A DNA stretch of 64,000 nt from Salticus scenicus. Lineage: Eukaryota > Arthropoda > Arachnida > Araneae > Salticidae. The translations under genes and the position numbers were made by a program. The DNA lies in the NCBI GenBank assembly GCA_963930645.1, contig OZ005649.1, positions 380,823,887-380,887,886 of the forward strand, read 5' to 3'. The notes under the pieces were generated by a model, which saw only the letters and a program-made list of their open reading frames with translations, searched no databases and had not been told where the DNA came from. Position 1 is the first letter of the stretch. Each line of letters starts with the position of its first letter. Below are positions 44,228 to 54,874 of the stretch, one piece after another.

Positions 44228-45903
44228 AAATTAATAGAACGTTAGAAAATTAGATTTTTTGTTTAAAGAAATCAGGGAGTTACAGTAAATATTTTTTCAT
44301 ACCAAAAATCTTTCATAAAACATGATGAAAAATACAAACTATTCTTCCTTTACTGGGAATTGATTTCCGAAGAAATATATTGCATTAAAAATGCAATTTA
44401 TCATAAGATATTTTCTTCATGTTACAGTACGTGGATGATCGATAGTGATAAAAGGAAATATGATCTAAATAAAAATAAAGATTTATTTTTGGTTTAAATC
44501 CAAATATTATATAAAACAGAAAATAGTTGATAAGACGAAAATGCAATTTATTAAAGGACGTTTGATTTATTTAACTATATAAAATTCAATTCTAATGTAT
44601 AAACAAACGCGATTCAATATATTTATTGACTTAGATATACATGTTTAGTCAAATTGTAATACAAATCTAGTTATAGAATTTATATTGCGCACAAATCTTG
44701 TTTGGTGAACAAAAAAGTCAAACAAAATAGCAAGTTGAAATTGTAACGAAAAATAAAATATGAAACTATTTGATATTTAGAAATGCAATTGGAAACGCTT
44801 CGATAAAACTTTTTAAGATTAACAAGCAAAATTCTATTTGAATATGTTACATAAAATAGATTCTTTTTTTTTTTACATAAAATACATACGTATGACAGTG
44901 GCTACATTTATTTTTATTTATTTTTATCATTTGATTTGATTTGATTTATTTTATTTTGTCAACAAATCAAAGGAATTTACTCAAATAAAGTAACAAATAT
45001 GACTCAATTTCATGTACAAAATGATAGAAAAACTAAAAGAGCTTTAACTTCCTGCGAATGCAAACATTTCTCTAAAAACTTCAAAGGCACTAAATATTAT
45101 ATAGATGAAAATTCTGCAAAATAAAATACAACAAAATAAAACTTTGTTTCTTTTTTTTTTTTGCTACTATAAAAATATAAATAAATTAACTATAAAAATG
45201 AAAGATACATAATTTTTAAAGAGAGAGAGAGCTTGTAACAAAAAAAAAAATCTATTATGAAAACATTATTTAACTAACGTTTTAAGCAAAAATAAATGTA
45301 TGAACAAATTCCATCTAATTATAAATTTACCAATATGTAAATAGCGTTGATAAACATACTAACTGCTTATTTGTATAGCAAAAGTAATAGGATTAGTTAC
45401 TGCGTGGAAGGCTTAAAAACATGATATAATAAATTATAGATTGTATTTTAAGGAAAACTGTTGTTTCGTATTTATTTGAGTAAATGGAATTATTTCCTTT
45501 ACAGCTCTCTTAACTTGATTATTATGACATATGTTTGTTAAACAAAACTGCATAATATTATCGAGGGAACAAAAAAGTTTCTTTCTTAAAATGAATGCGT
45601 AATTTACCTTCTTAAACAAGAGAATTTCTTTTCTTGTCTTGGGTTGAAATTGCCTCAGTTTCATCCAAAGAACATTTTTAAGATTAAAGAAACTTGACTT
45701 CAAATACTGTATTAGTATTTCAATTCTTGTTAGTTATATTAATATTTTGCTTATTGATAAAATTCCTGATTTTGCTGCTAAAATATAATGTGAAAAGTAC
45801 GAGATTTGATCTGAAAACTGTTTAGCATACAGTCCCTAAATTTAAAATCTTTTATAATAAGTTAAGATTATATGCCTTGCAGACATATAGTTTACGTGCG
45901 TGC
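44228..45903. other. Gene-free AT-rich stretch
   Basis: No gene that I can support. An 89-codon minus-strand frame (45434-45703) has no recognisable motif. A GAGAGA run lies near 45221-45230. Confidence 0.45.
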
Positions 45904-45907
45904 TTAA

Positions 45908-46887
45908 CCTTGTCCGGTAAAATGACGAGTCTAGTTTGTCATTGGTTTTTCATGCCATATCGCACAATGACGAGCTACACTCGTCATGCTTACTGTTGAA
46001 TATGATAATTAATTTAGTTTAAAATTTCTAGTGTACTGAATTTGGCAACACCTTTTTTACTTGTGGAAATATCACAGATCCCTATCACATATTGCTTACC
46101 GTTAGAATTTCTTGGTACAAGTCACGGCCGAATTATTGTTAGTCTGTAAGATTTCATTCTTGTAAAAATTTAGTGTGAGCATCGGTCAATATATATTTCT
46201 GTAAAGGAAAAATGTGTTGTATAGTAAATACCATAATGGATAAGAGTTTTGCAGACTATGAAGGTCAAGGTGATTGGAGCGATTATGAAGAATCATAAGA
46301 ATATATGAAAGGATATAAGAAAATATTTTTTTACATGTTTGACATTTCACACTACAATTCATATGTTTTACATAACAAAATCAATAATGCCAACAAAATC
46401 GGAATTGGGAGCTTTCAACTGGACATAGCAGAACAGATCCTACAAAAAGTTACACTACCGGATTATAAAACCCGTGGACGTCCTTCATGTAGTGACACCC
46501 CGGCTAGGTTGCAGGCTAAAAGGGCATTTTCCAGAATACATTCCTTCAACTCAGAATAAAAGAAAACCTACTAAGAGGTGCCGTGTGTGTTACAAGAATA
46601 AAATTTAAAGTGAGACTCCCTGGCAGTGTAAACAATGCAGGATTCCTTTGCACTTACCAGAGTGTTTTGAAAAGTACCACACGCTTGAAGACTATTAACT
46701 ATATACCTTTAAAGTTTTGCTCTGATTTTTTCTTAATTTTACCGTTTTTAATGTCATTTAACAATATGTAAAAATTAATATTAATTAAGAATATGTAAGA
46801 ATTATAAAATGAAACAAGTTTTTTTAAATAAAAATTAAATGGTTATCTCATGCACACTTTTTCATTATTAAATCGTGCCGGAAGGGG
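45908..46887 (+). mobile_element. Internally deleted piggyBac element
   Basis: Both ends abut TTAA (45904-45907 and 46888-46891), the invariant piggyBac target. The left end starts CCTTGTCCGG and the right end inverts to CCCCTTCCGGCACG. The 980-bp interior holds only remnants of the transposase (see 46235-46700). Subterminal ATGACGAG/CTCGTCAT motifs occur at 45921-45928, 45967-45974 and 45978-45985. It is non-autonomous. Confidence 0.9.
46235..46700 (+). pseudogene. piggyBac transposase remnant (N-terminus joined to C-terminus)
   Basis: An ATG at about 46235 opens an acidic start, MDKSFADYEGQGDWSDYEES, then a stop. Almost at once the late part of the protein appears: KKIFFYMFDISHYNSYVLHN and FQLDIAEQILQKV, typical of the end of the piggyBac DDD domain. 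After a shift at about 46555 the C-terminal cysteine-rich finger follows (KRCRVCYKNKI, then PWQCKQCRIPLHLPECFEKYH, read through one stop). Some 400 residues holding the catalytic aspartates are deleted. It is non-functional. Confidence 0.85.
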
Positions 46888-47029
46888 TTAAAATATTAGT
46901 ACCTGGATAGTCGCGTTTACTCCGTCTCATTGTAAAAATCAATCGTAGAGTAGATACAGTGATTTGTTTTCAGATAAATTTTCTTTTATTATTAATCATT
47001 TGTTTGTTCAGAACGGAATAATTTTTCTG

Positions 47030-47303
47030 CACTGTAAAAAATAGTTTCTTAAAAAGAAGTATATACTGTCTCAAAATAGCTCCGTGACAATATATACTTA
47101 AATTTGAAAACCCATGTACTCATTTTTGAGTATATTGACATTCTGAAAAATGAGGGTTGACCAATAAGAATCCCAATACCCCATGTTTGACATGTCCATA
47201 TACTCAAAAATAAGTACATGGGTTTTCAAATTTAAGTATATATTGTCTTGGGGCTATTTCGAGGCAATATATACTTATTTATAAGAAACTATTTTTAACA
47301 GTG
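47030..47303. mobile_element. Foldback MITE (CACTG ends)
   Basis: A 274-bp palindrome. The left arm starts CACTGTAAAAAATAGTTTCT and the right arm inverts to CACTGTTAAAAATAGTTTCT. Pairing continues through AAGTATATA and the inner ACCCATGTACTCA.TTTTGAG block. The centre is around 47140-47195. CACTG ends occur in CMC/Chapaev-like elements, but I could not find the matching short target duplication, so the class stays open. Confidence 0.75.
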
Positions 47304-47497
47304 TGGAGATAACAAAAATTCAAATCGAATTATCCTATCAATCCTCCAACTATAATTCTTTATAAAAATTGTTCGAGCACAGTTTATCATACTGCTAGAC
47401 AAACGCGTTTCATACCAGTAAATTTTGATAAATAATAAGGTTTTTTTTCTCGTTTCAGAATGATTGGAAACATCGAACTGATCAACTGAGATATGTA

Positions 47498-47708
47498 CAC
47501 TCGGCAGCAAAATTATTGAAGCACACATCCACATTTTTTTTTTTTTTTTTTTTAAGTTTGATCCCTAATTTTTATCATCAACCTACTTTTTTATAAACAG
47601 CCTTAAGATCATGGTTCGACAAATATTTTTACTTAACAAAACAGTATTAGGTGCACAACTTTTAAATACGAATTATTGCTAGCTCTTCAACCATTTTGCC
47701 GCTGATTG
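47498..47708. mobile_element. Tc1/mariner-type MITE (family copy 5, diverged)
   Basis: Starts CACTCGGCAGCAAAATTATT after TA and ends ATTTTGCCGCTGATTG. The core ATCATGGTTCGACAAATATT and ACTTAACAAAACAGTATTA is shared with the copies at 23854 and 24440, and a poly-T run fills the left arm. It is the most diverged member in the window. Confidence 0.7.
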
Positions 47709-48345
47709 CATGGATGTCATACAGTGTTCAGAAAGTACTTATCTTCCTCCTACACAGTCCAAGTTGGAATCTCGATTGAAAAAAAAAAAATGTGACTGTT
47801 ATTAAAATTACATGTATGCTGTATTCTTTTCTTACGGATGTTTCCGCTGAAAAATTATAAATATAATCTGTTCCTTTTCAAAAGTTTCTAGTATGAAAAT
47901 TCAAACATTTAATTTTCGCAGAGCACTGCTTATTTCCAAAACATGGTTGTAATAACTTAAAATTTTGATGCATTACTCCAAACCATTCGCATCACTTAAT
48001 TCAGCATGATTAGAGGATGCTAGGGAGAAAGGTTCAAATTAATTTAAGATGAATTGTTTTCATTCTTTCCTTTTAAGATAATCCAATATATGAAATTTTG
48101 AATATGAATATGTTAGTTTTCCAGAAAAGAGACTCACAAAAACAGAAACATTATATGAATAGTTTTTTATTATTCGATTTGTAAACATTAAAATATATTT
48201 TTCAGTTTCAAAGTAATACGGGATACCAACTGTTGTCTAAATTAGTAGATTTACAGATCAGGAGCCTTAACACTCTAATTGCATCACTCATTACTCAGTA
48301 GATAATTTTTATTTATTTCATATTATTTAAAATAATTATTAATGT

Positions 48346-48417
<72 letters not shown>

Positions 48418-48590
48418 AAAACACACATACACATATATTATTAACTCGCTATACAAACAGATATGTTTCTGAGGAGGGCTGCCACTCTCCTCAACCCCCT
48501 GTTGTATCTATCTGTCTTTCTATATACGTATATATGTATATGTATATTTAATTTGTATATGTATATTTATATTTTTTTATGTATAATTTA
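47709..48590. other. Gene-free stretch with a compound microsatellite
   Basis: No supported gene. A compound TC, TA and TG dinucleotide microsatellite covers about 48346-48418. Otherwise it is ordinary AT-rich sequence. Confidence 0.5.
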
Positions 48591-48597
48591 ATTTCTT

Positions 48598-49905
48598 AAT
48601 TCAGTTGAAATTTTTATGCCCATGCGTTTGTGCCATAGAATTATACAGTTAGGTGTTTTGCATTCTTCAGTTATATATGTGGGATGTTTGTTTATTGGCA
48701 TGGGTATGTTTAACTCGTATAAGTTGTTGTTTTTTGTTCCTTCTAAAATGGTTTCATTTTTCATAGATATATAACACTTTTGTTAAGTGAATGGGATTTT
48801 ATAGCCATTTTGGGTAACTTTCTGTACAGATGTAAGATTTGCCTTCAATTCTGGGACGTATAATACCTCCCTTTGTGTTAGTTCTCTTTTTTCCTTATTT
48901 GGATCCTTGTATTTTATTTTTATTTATCCTGGCAAAAGGGAAGTATGTTACAGCTTGTATGTTACTTGTGATTATCGTGATTCATCTAAATTAACGAAAA
49001 GGTTTATATCGTTGCTTATATGCAATGATGAACCACTGTCTTTTACCCAGTTGTTTGTCATTCCATTTTGAGTAGAGAAAGCCCATTTTGTTTGTGATGT
49101 TATTTGATTTATAATTATAATTTTTTTTTTTTGAATGGCTTTGTTGTTGTATATTTGTGTGTGGTGATTCATTGTTGTGTGTTACTAACTGTGAGGAATT
49201 GGTTGTTTTCTATTTGGTTCTAAAGTATTTTCTCTTTGTGTTATCGGCAGCTTTATTCTTGAGGTGCCAACATTCCTTTTTATTATGATTATTTCTTTTG
49301 CAATATGAGCGGTATTTTTTGCTTTTTTTTTTTTTTATTCGTATTATGTGATTGTCTTTTATTGATTTGGAATACTTTTGATCAGTTTGGGTTATTTTCT
49401 GAGGCTTCTCCTGGACAGTTATACTCGTCTACTAATTTGCTGAATATGTAGTTCGGTGTCAATTCATTTTGAGGTCGTACTTCGAGTGCGACAATTAATG
49501 TTTCGAAACTGCGAGGGAGAGAACATAAAAGCAGTGCAGAAATGTGTGTAAATTTAATTTCTTTTCCAACAACCATCAATTTATCTACTGTTTCTAATGT
49601 TTTATTAGTGAGCTTGCATGTCGCCCCCTTCTTCTAGTTTTGTACTGAAAAGTTTTCTCAAAGGATGAAGGTGGACAAATTTGTACGTTCATGACTGTCT
49701 TTGGTTTCCAGAGAGCTGTCTGACAATATTTAATAAGAATTATTTGAGAATTCTCAATGAGCAAGTTTATTATAGCACGCGTTTTATTGTCCTTTTTTGC
49801 CAAGCTTCGATGATGGGATTTAGTGGCTCATCTATTATGATTTCGTTTAACTCCTCTTTTATGCGGTACATTCCAGTTTTAATCTACCAATTTGTGTAAT
49901 TTTCA
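48598..49905 (-). pseudogene. Ty1/copia retrotransposon relic (Gag to protease and pre-integrase)
   Basis: Read on the minus strand, in several frames. Gag signals: LAKKDNKTRAIINLLIENSQ (near 49803) and LPRSFETLIVALEVRPQNEL then IFSKLVDEY (49420-49540). A decayed CCHC knuckle, YCKRNNHNKKECWHLKN, lies near 49260-49310. Protease: NWVKDSGSSLHISNDINLF (48980-49060), with the DSG active site of copia proteases. Beyond the protease come VLYVPELKANLTSVQKVTQN and, near 48600-48650, the GAG-pre-integrase motif LWHKRMG. Stops and frameshifts are scattered through it. Integrase core, reverse transcriptase and LTRs were not seen; the element ends abruptly near 48.6 kb. Confidence 0.85.
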
Positions 49906-51130
49906 GAGTTTAACACTGAGAACTGAGAAAACAAAATATACCGCCTTCCACTAGAATTAATGAGTGGCCATTTTCTGAATCCCTTAACTAGAAATATAGA
50001 TTTCCGAGCTATGTGCATAAGGCATGCCAATAAACTGAATTCACGAAATTATCGAGAATTTCTAGTGTACACATTTCTAGATGGTGAAACAATATTCTGA
50101 ATACTCCAAATATTCTGAATCATTTGTATTGCGAGAAATTTTCGCTTGATTTTCTAGAATTTGGTAACAAACCAAGATTATAGTTGCTGAAACCCGCTTC
50201 TTGTAGACTCATTTATTTACAGAGATTTTTAAATAACTTTGCCCTCGAGAATATAGGCAAACGCTCTAGAATTCTAATAGAGGCTTCTAGCACTCGCTTT
50301 CCAAGGGGACTAGAATTTATAAGGATGACATGGAACTATTTTTTCTAGAGCCACAATTTAGATTCTAGATGTCAGTTACAGAATTTTTTCTCAGTGAATA
50401 TTTCAATTATTTAGCTATCCTTAATATTTGCCTTTATTTTTTCTTCCTTTTATATATATACTAGATACTTTTCTTTTCAGAAGAATTTATTTCTAGGAGT
50501 TTTAGTTTCGATTTCAAAAGGTTTGCTTTCGTTTTCCAATTAGTTTGGTTTTTCCTTCGAAGGGAGCTTGTTTATATTAATTTCAAAAAACAGTTTTCTA
50601 GACATTCAATTCATAATTTGTAATCGTGCAAATCTACTAGATTCTTAAGTTTGTTTTTTGAGAACATGATTATAAAAACGTTAAATAGTAGCATTAGCTT
50701 TCTAGCTTTATTACATAACAATATTAAACTACATTTTTATTATGATGTTTTTAAATTTTCATGATCTTCTTATTTTTATTATTATTTTTAGCGGGAAAGA
50801 AAAGGTAAGCATTAGTATTTAGAAATTAATAATTGTACTCTTCTAATTTATTTGGAACAATAATAAAAATCCTTTCTCATTTGTTTAATATAAAACCATT
50901 CTCGTGATCTAAAGAATATATTGTCAAATGCTTCGCTAACTTAGCACTTTATTAAACATTATATACAAAAAAAGAATTCTTTTGAACTCCTGATGCGGTG
51001 TTGTACACAGAAAAATAAAAATTAAAAATTAGCCACGTAAGTGATTACTCTTTTTAACAAGTGTTATTGAGCAAATCGAACGTAGATCAAAGATAGTGAA
51101 CGCTGTTTTGTCCATCGATTCCAATGCAGG
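49906..51130. other. Gene-free stretch
   Basis: No supported gene. The patch at 49910-50400 is rich in TTCTAGAAT-type words and could be a decayed LTR or leader of the copia relic next to it, but no partner LTR was found. Confidence 0.4.
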
Positions 51131-51134
51131 CCTA

Positions 51135-51284
51135 TCATTTATGACGAATGACATTCCAAATATTCCGAAATAGTCCAGGTTTATCTGAATTTTCTCCGGC
51201 AGCTACTGCGATTTGGTCCGCATTGAAGTCGGTGGACGAAAAGTCAAACACTGTTTTACGCACGTTCCTTCTCTTCAAGAACAT
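51135..51284 (-). other. 49-codon frame, repeat unit 1 (unassigned)
   Basis: The frame starts MFLKRRNVRKTVFDF and contains STDFNADQIAVAAGEN and SDKPGLFRNIWNVIRHK before TGA. This is the diverged member: it reads IWNVIRHK where the other units read IRNIIHHK. Codon use looks more balanced than the AT-rich surroundings. I recognise no family. It could be an exon fragment duplicated with the satellite, or chance. Confidence 0.4.
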
Positions 51285-51360
51285 TTATTAGTAAAATGAA
51301 TATTCACTTACTTGGCGTGTATATAGTTCTGATGTTTCCCACCAGAATCATTTATGCCTA

Positions 51361-51510
51361 TCATTTATGGTGAATGATATTCCTAATATTCCGAAATAGT
51401 CCAGGTTTATCTGAATTTTCTCCGGCAGCTACTGCGATTTGGTCCGCATTGAAGTCGGTGGACGAAAAGTCAAACACTGTTTTACGCACGTTCCTTCTCT
51501 TCAAGAACAT
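51361..51510 (-). other. 49-codon frame, repeat unit 2 (unassigned)
   Basis: The same frame as in unit 1, intact from ATG (51510) to TGA (51361), ending FRNIRNIIHHK. A GTAAGT sequence lies just upstream of the ATG on the minus strand, but no convincing exon structure could be drawn. Confidence 0.4.
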
Positions 51511-51586
51511 TTATTATTAAAATGAATATTCACTTACTTGGCGTGTATATAGTTCTGATGTTTCCCACCAGAATCATTTATGCCTA

Positions 51587-51736
51587 TCATTTATGGTGAA
51601 TGATATTCCTAATATTCCGAAATAGTCCAGGTTTATCTGAATTTTCTCCGGCAGCTACTGCGATTTGGTCCGCATTGAAGTCGGTGGACGAAAAGTCAAA
51701 CACTGTTTTACGCACGTTCCTTCTCTTCAAGAACAT
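51587..51736 (-). other. 49-codon frame, repeat unit 3 (unassigned)
   Basis: Identical by eye to unit 2. Intactness here mainly reflects the recent duplication of the unit, not independent selection. Confidence 0.4.
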
Positions 51737-51812
51737 TTATTATTAAAATGAATATTCACTTACTTGGCGTGTATATAGTTCTGATGTTTCCCACCAGAAT
51801 CATTTATGCCTA

Positions 51813-51962
51813 TCATTTATGGTGAATGATATTCCTAATATTCCGAAATAGTCCAGGTTTATCTGAATTTTCTCCGGCAGCTACTGCGATTTGGTCCGCA
51901 TTGAAGTCGGTGGACGAAAAGTCAAACACTGTTTTACGCACGTTCCTTCTCTTCAAGAACAT
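51813..51962 (-). other. 49-codon frame, repeat unit 4 (unassigned)
   Basis: Identical by eye to units 2 and 3. It is the first unit in minus-strand order. The upstream side lies at the array edge and shows no obvious promoter or exon. Confidence 0.4.
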
Positions 51963-52019
51963 TTATTATTAAAATGAATATTCACTTACTTGGCGTGTAT
52001 ATAATTCTGATGTTTCCCA

Positions 52020-53843
52020 TCGCTTCTGGAAAACATTTCCAACCCTGCATTGCTATAAAATTCCAAGTCGTCCGGGTGTACCCTATGCCTCATAGAAGAT
52101 CTGAAACGTGATACTGAGACATCCTGTATACGGAGTAATATAAGAATGTATATGCATGGATAAAAAAAAAAAAAAAAAGGTGTGTTAAATATGTAACATA
52201 GTTAGAAATGATTCTTTAAAATTATAATTCTATAATGCCTTTTTATTAATAATTTCAAGTATTCAGAATTAAAAAGTTAATAAAAAATTAAATATAAAAG
52301 TATTCGTAGCTGCCTTTTTCTTTGCTTCTTCTTCTTTTTTTTTTTTTTTTTAATAATAGCTGAAAATATGTAAGTAAAAGGGATGAATACATATGTATAT
52401 ATAATTTCTATAAGTTATGCGTAAATCACGCTTTTATTGCAATTTTTCTTTATAAATACGTTCTCAACAAAATGAAGAAAAAAATTCAATACTACGTTAT
52501 ATATATATATATATATATATATAATAGATAACATAATAAAATTCAATATTAAAATTCAACAATTAATAGAACTAAAACAATAACAACACACAAAAATATA
52601 GAACTGAATTTAACATAGAGGAAAGACTGACACCAAAAGTTGCGACACAGATTAAGAACCAATGAGTTACAATAATAACTTAAAATACTTACGCCGACCT
52701 GGATGATAATAAAAAAGAACCACCAAACCCATGACAGAGAAAACAAATAATTAACTACAGAATTAATTGGATATAAATGCTTATAATTAGAAGTATACTT
52801 ATCAAGGGGCGAGTACTTCATAAAACTGTGAAAGCTGCAACGATTTCATAAAACGATATTGCTAATCATAGCAATTTATATCATTTCACGCCCCAATCGA
52901 AGCAGCAGAACCTTATAGAATGAGAAATAAGTAAAAGATTAAATTAAAACAAAGATTAAATAAAATCTTGATGGAAACCAAAGAGAAAATATGAAAGAAG
53001 CATTGTAATCACATGTTAAACAGTTAACACAAACTGGAGAAAAGGACGTTGCCAAAACATAAATTGAAATTAAAAATAAAAATAAAAGCTCTACAGAAAT
53101 CGATTAATCGAATGGACTTTATAGCATTTTCATTAAAGATATATATATATTGCATCCTATTAACTATTTTCATGAAGTGTCTGAACTTTTCATTTGAAAA
53201 CATAAAAAAATTAATTAAAGCAATTCGGTAAATTACACGATTGCTCATCGAATTAGTTACCTTTCTAAATTTATTTAAGAATTCAGAGTAATACGAATTA
53301 CGTGTAAGTAATTAAGTGATCTGCAATCTTACGCGTTGATTCTTTTACATCAAAGGCCGTTAAGCGCACTTACTGCATCTGTAAACATCTCAATCGTATC
53401 CGAATATTTTTCAAAGAAAATATCCTATGGTTTAGCTTACGGTACTCAATTACTTTCAAAGAGACTTTATCAGATTAAAGACTTCACGGTTACTTATTTC
53501 ATTTATGCACTTGTCGGTTTCAATTAGTGAAAGTATTACAAAGTAAAAGAAATTTGTTACATTTTAAAATTCAATTTCTAGCTATTTACGCAAACATATT
53601 ATAACACTGTCTACAGTGTAAATTTAAAATAATAAAAATTTATTTCGTAAATTAAAAGTAAAGAAATTTAATGATTTAACTTAAGTCTAGAGTTTCTAAT
53701 TTTTTTGTGCTTGTAGTAAGGAAAGCGTCAAAAAATTAAAACTTCTCTTTGCAGAAATATAAACAAAATATTATTTATATTTATAAAATATTTTATTATT
53801 TTAATTAATAACTAATTGCACCTGTGATTTTGTTTACGAAATA
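52020..53843. other. Gene-free AT-rich stretch
   Basis: No supported gene. Poly-A near 52162-52178, poly-T near 52334-52350 and a TA microsatellite at 52500-52522. The open frames are AT-rich and lack motifs. Confidence 0.5.
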
Positions 53844-53845
53844 TA

Positions 53846-54060
53846 TTGGGTTGTTCGATAAATAATGTCGTTTTTTTTTTCATGTTTTTCAAAGTGAGTT
53901 TATTTAAATTAACAACAAACATTAACCAATGATATATTGACCATTTTGTTGGATGGCCTTTTGCCATCTTTCGGTAAGTTGAAAAATTCCACGTTGAAAG
54001 AAGCATTGGTTTTTTGAAGCGAAGGCTTTAAAATACGACATTATTTATCGAACAACCCAA
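53846..54060 (-). mobile_element. Mini-mariner with transposase C-terminal remnant
   Basis: Ends are TTGGGTTGTTCGATAAATAA and the inverse TTATTTATCGAACAACCCAA, with TA on both sides (53844-53845 and 54061-54062). On the minus strand the interior carries FQLTERWQKAIQQNGQYIIG then stop (about 53930-53990), the end of a mariner transposase. Upstream of that only a few bases of 5' leader remain. About 1 kb with the catalytic domain has been deleted, leaving a 215-bp non-autonomous element. Confidence 0.9.
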
Positions 54061-54062
54061 TA

Positions 54063-54552
54063 AAACAAAAAGTCAAAGGATTTTTTTAAAGATTAGTAAA
54101 TAAAGTTTATTTAATCCGTAGCTATCCAAACAGATAATTTTCTATTTTTTGAATGAAATTATCTTTCATTTATGTAACAAAATCGGTTTGAGTTTTTTAT
54201 TATTTAATTTTGCGTATTTTTACTAAGTTTAATTCATTGGGTTAAACGCACATGCTATTTTCTTGAATTATTTTTCATTTTAGATTTTACATGACGCTTT
54301 TATTAAAATAATTTAATTTTCTTTTATATTGCATGTATAAATAAATAAGAGGAATAACTTAACTAGTGTTCAGAGATTCGATATGTCTGTTTATAGATGT
54401 TATTAAAATAGATACTCGTAAACCACAATCCATAAATTAGCAATTTCTTTTTTTATAGGATGATGTTGAGCAAATATAATTACGGGGTAAGAGTAACCTC
54501 GGTATATAACTTAATTGTGAAGTTTGATTTTGAGTCAATAGACATTATATCT
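54063..54552. other. Gene-free AT-rich stretch
   Basis: Nothing supported between the mini-mariner and the SINE. Confidence 0.5.
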
Positions 54553-54874
54553 GGGGCCGCGGTAACCCAGTCGGTAGAGCGCCGGCCTCGTAATTGGAAG
54601 ATTGCGGGTTCGGTACTCGAGCCAGCCAAAGACCGTCGTGTACACTAATGGTGGCTGGTGCACGTAAAATCTGTCGTGGCCGGAATGCCCTCCGTGTTCC
54701 CATCAAAAATTATACCTCTGGGGGTCACCGAAGCGGGAAAGCCATCCCTTCCGTGGAGGATGAAAATTATGATGGCATGTCTCCGGACCACCTCTAGGGG
54801 TGTGTCCCAGACCGTCGCCAATTGCCCATCTGCGCAGCACTAGTGCGACGTAAAACTCATCCAACCAACCAACC
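54553..54874 (+). mobile_element. tRNA-derived SINE, full copy
   Basis: The best oriented copy of the family at 8063-8370. The tRNA-like head starts GGGGCCGCGGTAACCCAGTC, with the A box around 54561-54574 and the B box (GGGTTCGGTAC) around 54606-54616. The spacing is normal for an internal RNA polymerase III promoter. The body includes AAAGACCGTCGTGTACACTA, GCACGTAAAATCTGTCGTGG and CTAGGGGTGTGTCCCAGACC, then GCACTAGTGCGACGTAAAAC. The 3' tail is CCAACCAACCAACC. No clear target duplication was found. It needs a LINE partner in trans, not seen here. Confidence 0.9.
54561..54616 (+). promoter_or_regulatory. Internal RNA polymerase III promoter (A and B boxes)
   Basis: GGTAACCCAGTCGG resembles the A box, and GGGTTCGGTAC resembles the B box consensus GGTTCGANNCC. 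Both lie in the tRNA-like head of the SINE. Confidence 0.6.

Larger units (their letters stand above)
51131..52019 (-). repeat. 226-bp tandem array, four units
   Basis: Units start at 51131, 51357, 51583 and 51809 (CCTATCATTTATG), exact 226-bp steps. Units 2-4 are practically identical, while unit 1 differs at several positions (for example GACGAATGACATTCCAAATA versus GGTGAATGATATTCCTAATA). The array stops at about 52019, where CCACC becomes CCATCGC. Composition is richer in GC than the surroundings. Every unit carries the same 49-codon minus-strand frame. A TGAGACATCCTGTATA sequence downstream (52117-52132) looks like a transposon end, so the array may sit in a DNA element. Confidence 0.9.

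Noticed and set aside
45434..45703. 89-codon minus frame
   Set aside because: Lys/Ile/Asn/Phe-rich product typical of AT-rich noise; no motif.
51131..52019. Possible hammerhead ribozyme in the 226-bp satellite (CTGATG and GAAA words)
   Set aside because: The core CTGATG is followed by T instead of the required A/G, and the flanks do not form the expected stem II, so the motif match is by chance.
54553..54620. A functional tRNA gene
   Set aside because: The anticodon stem and acceptor stem do not pair properly and the sequence continues into a conserved non-tRNA body. It is the head of a SINE.
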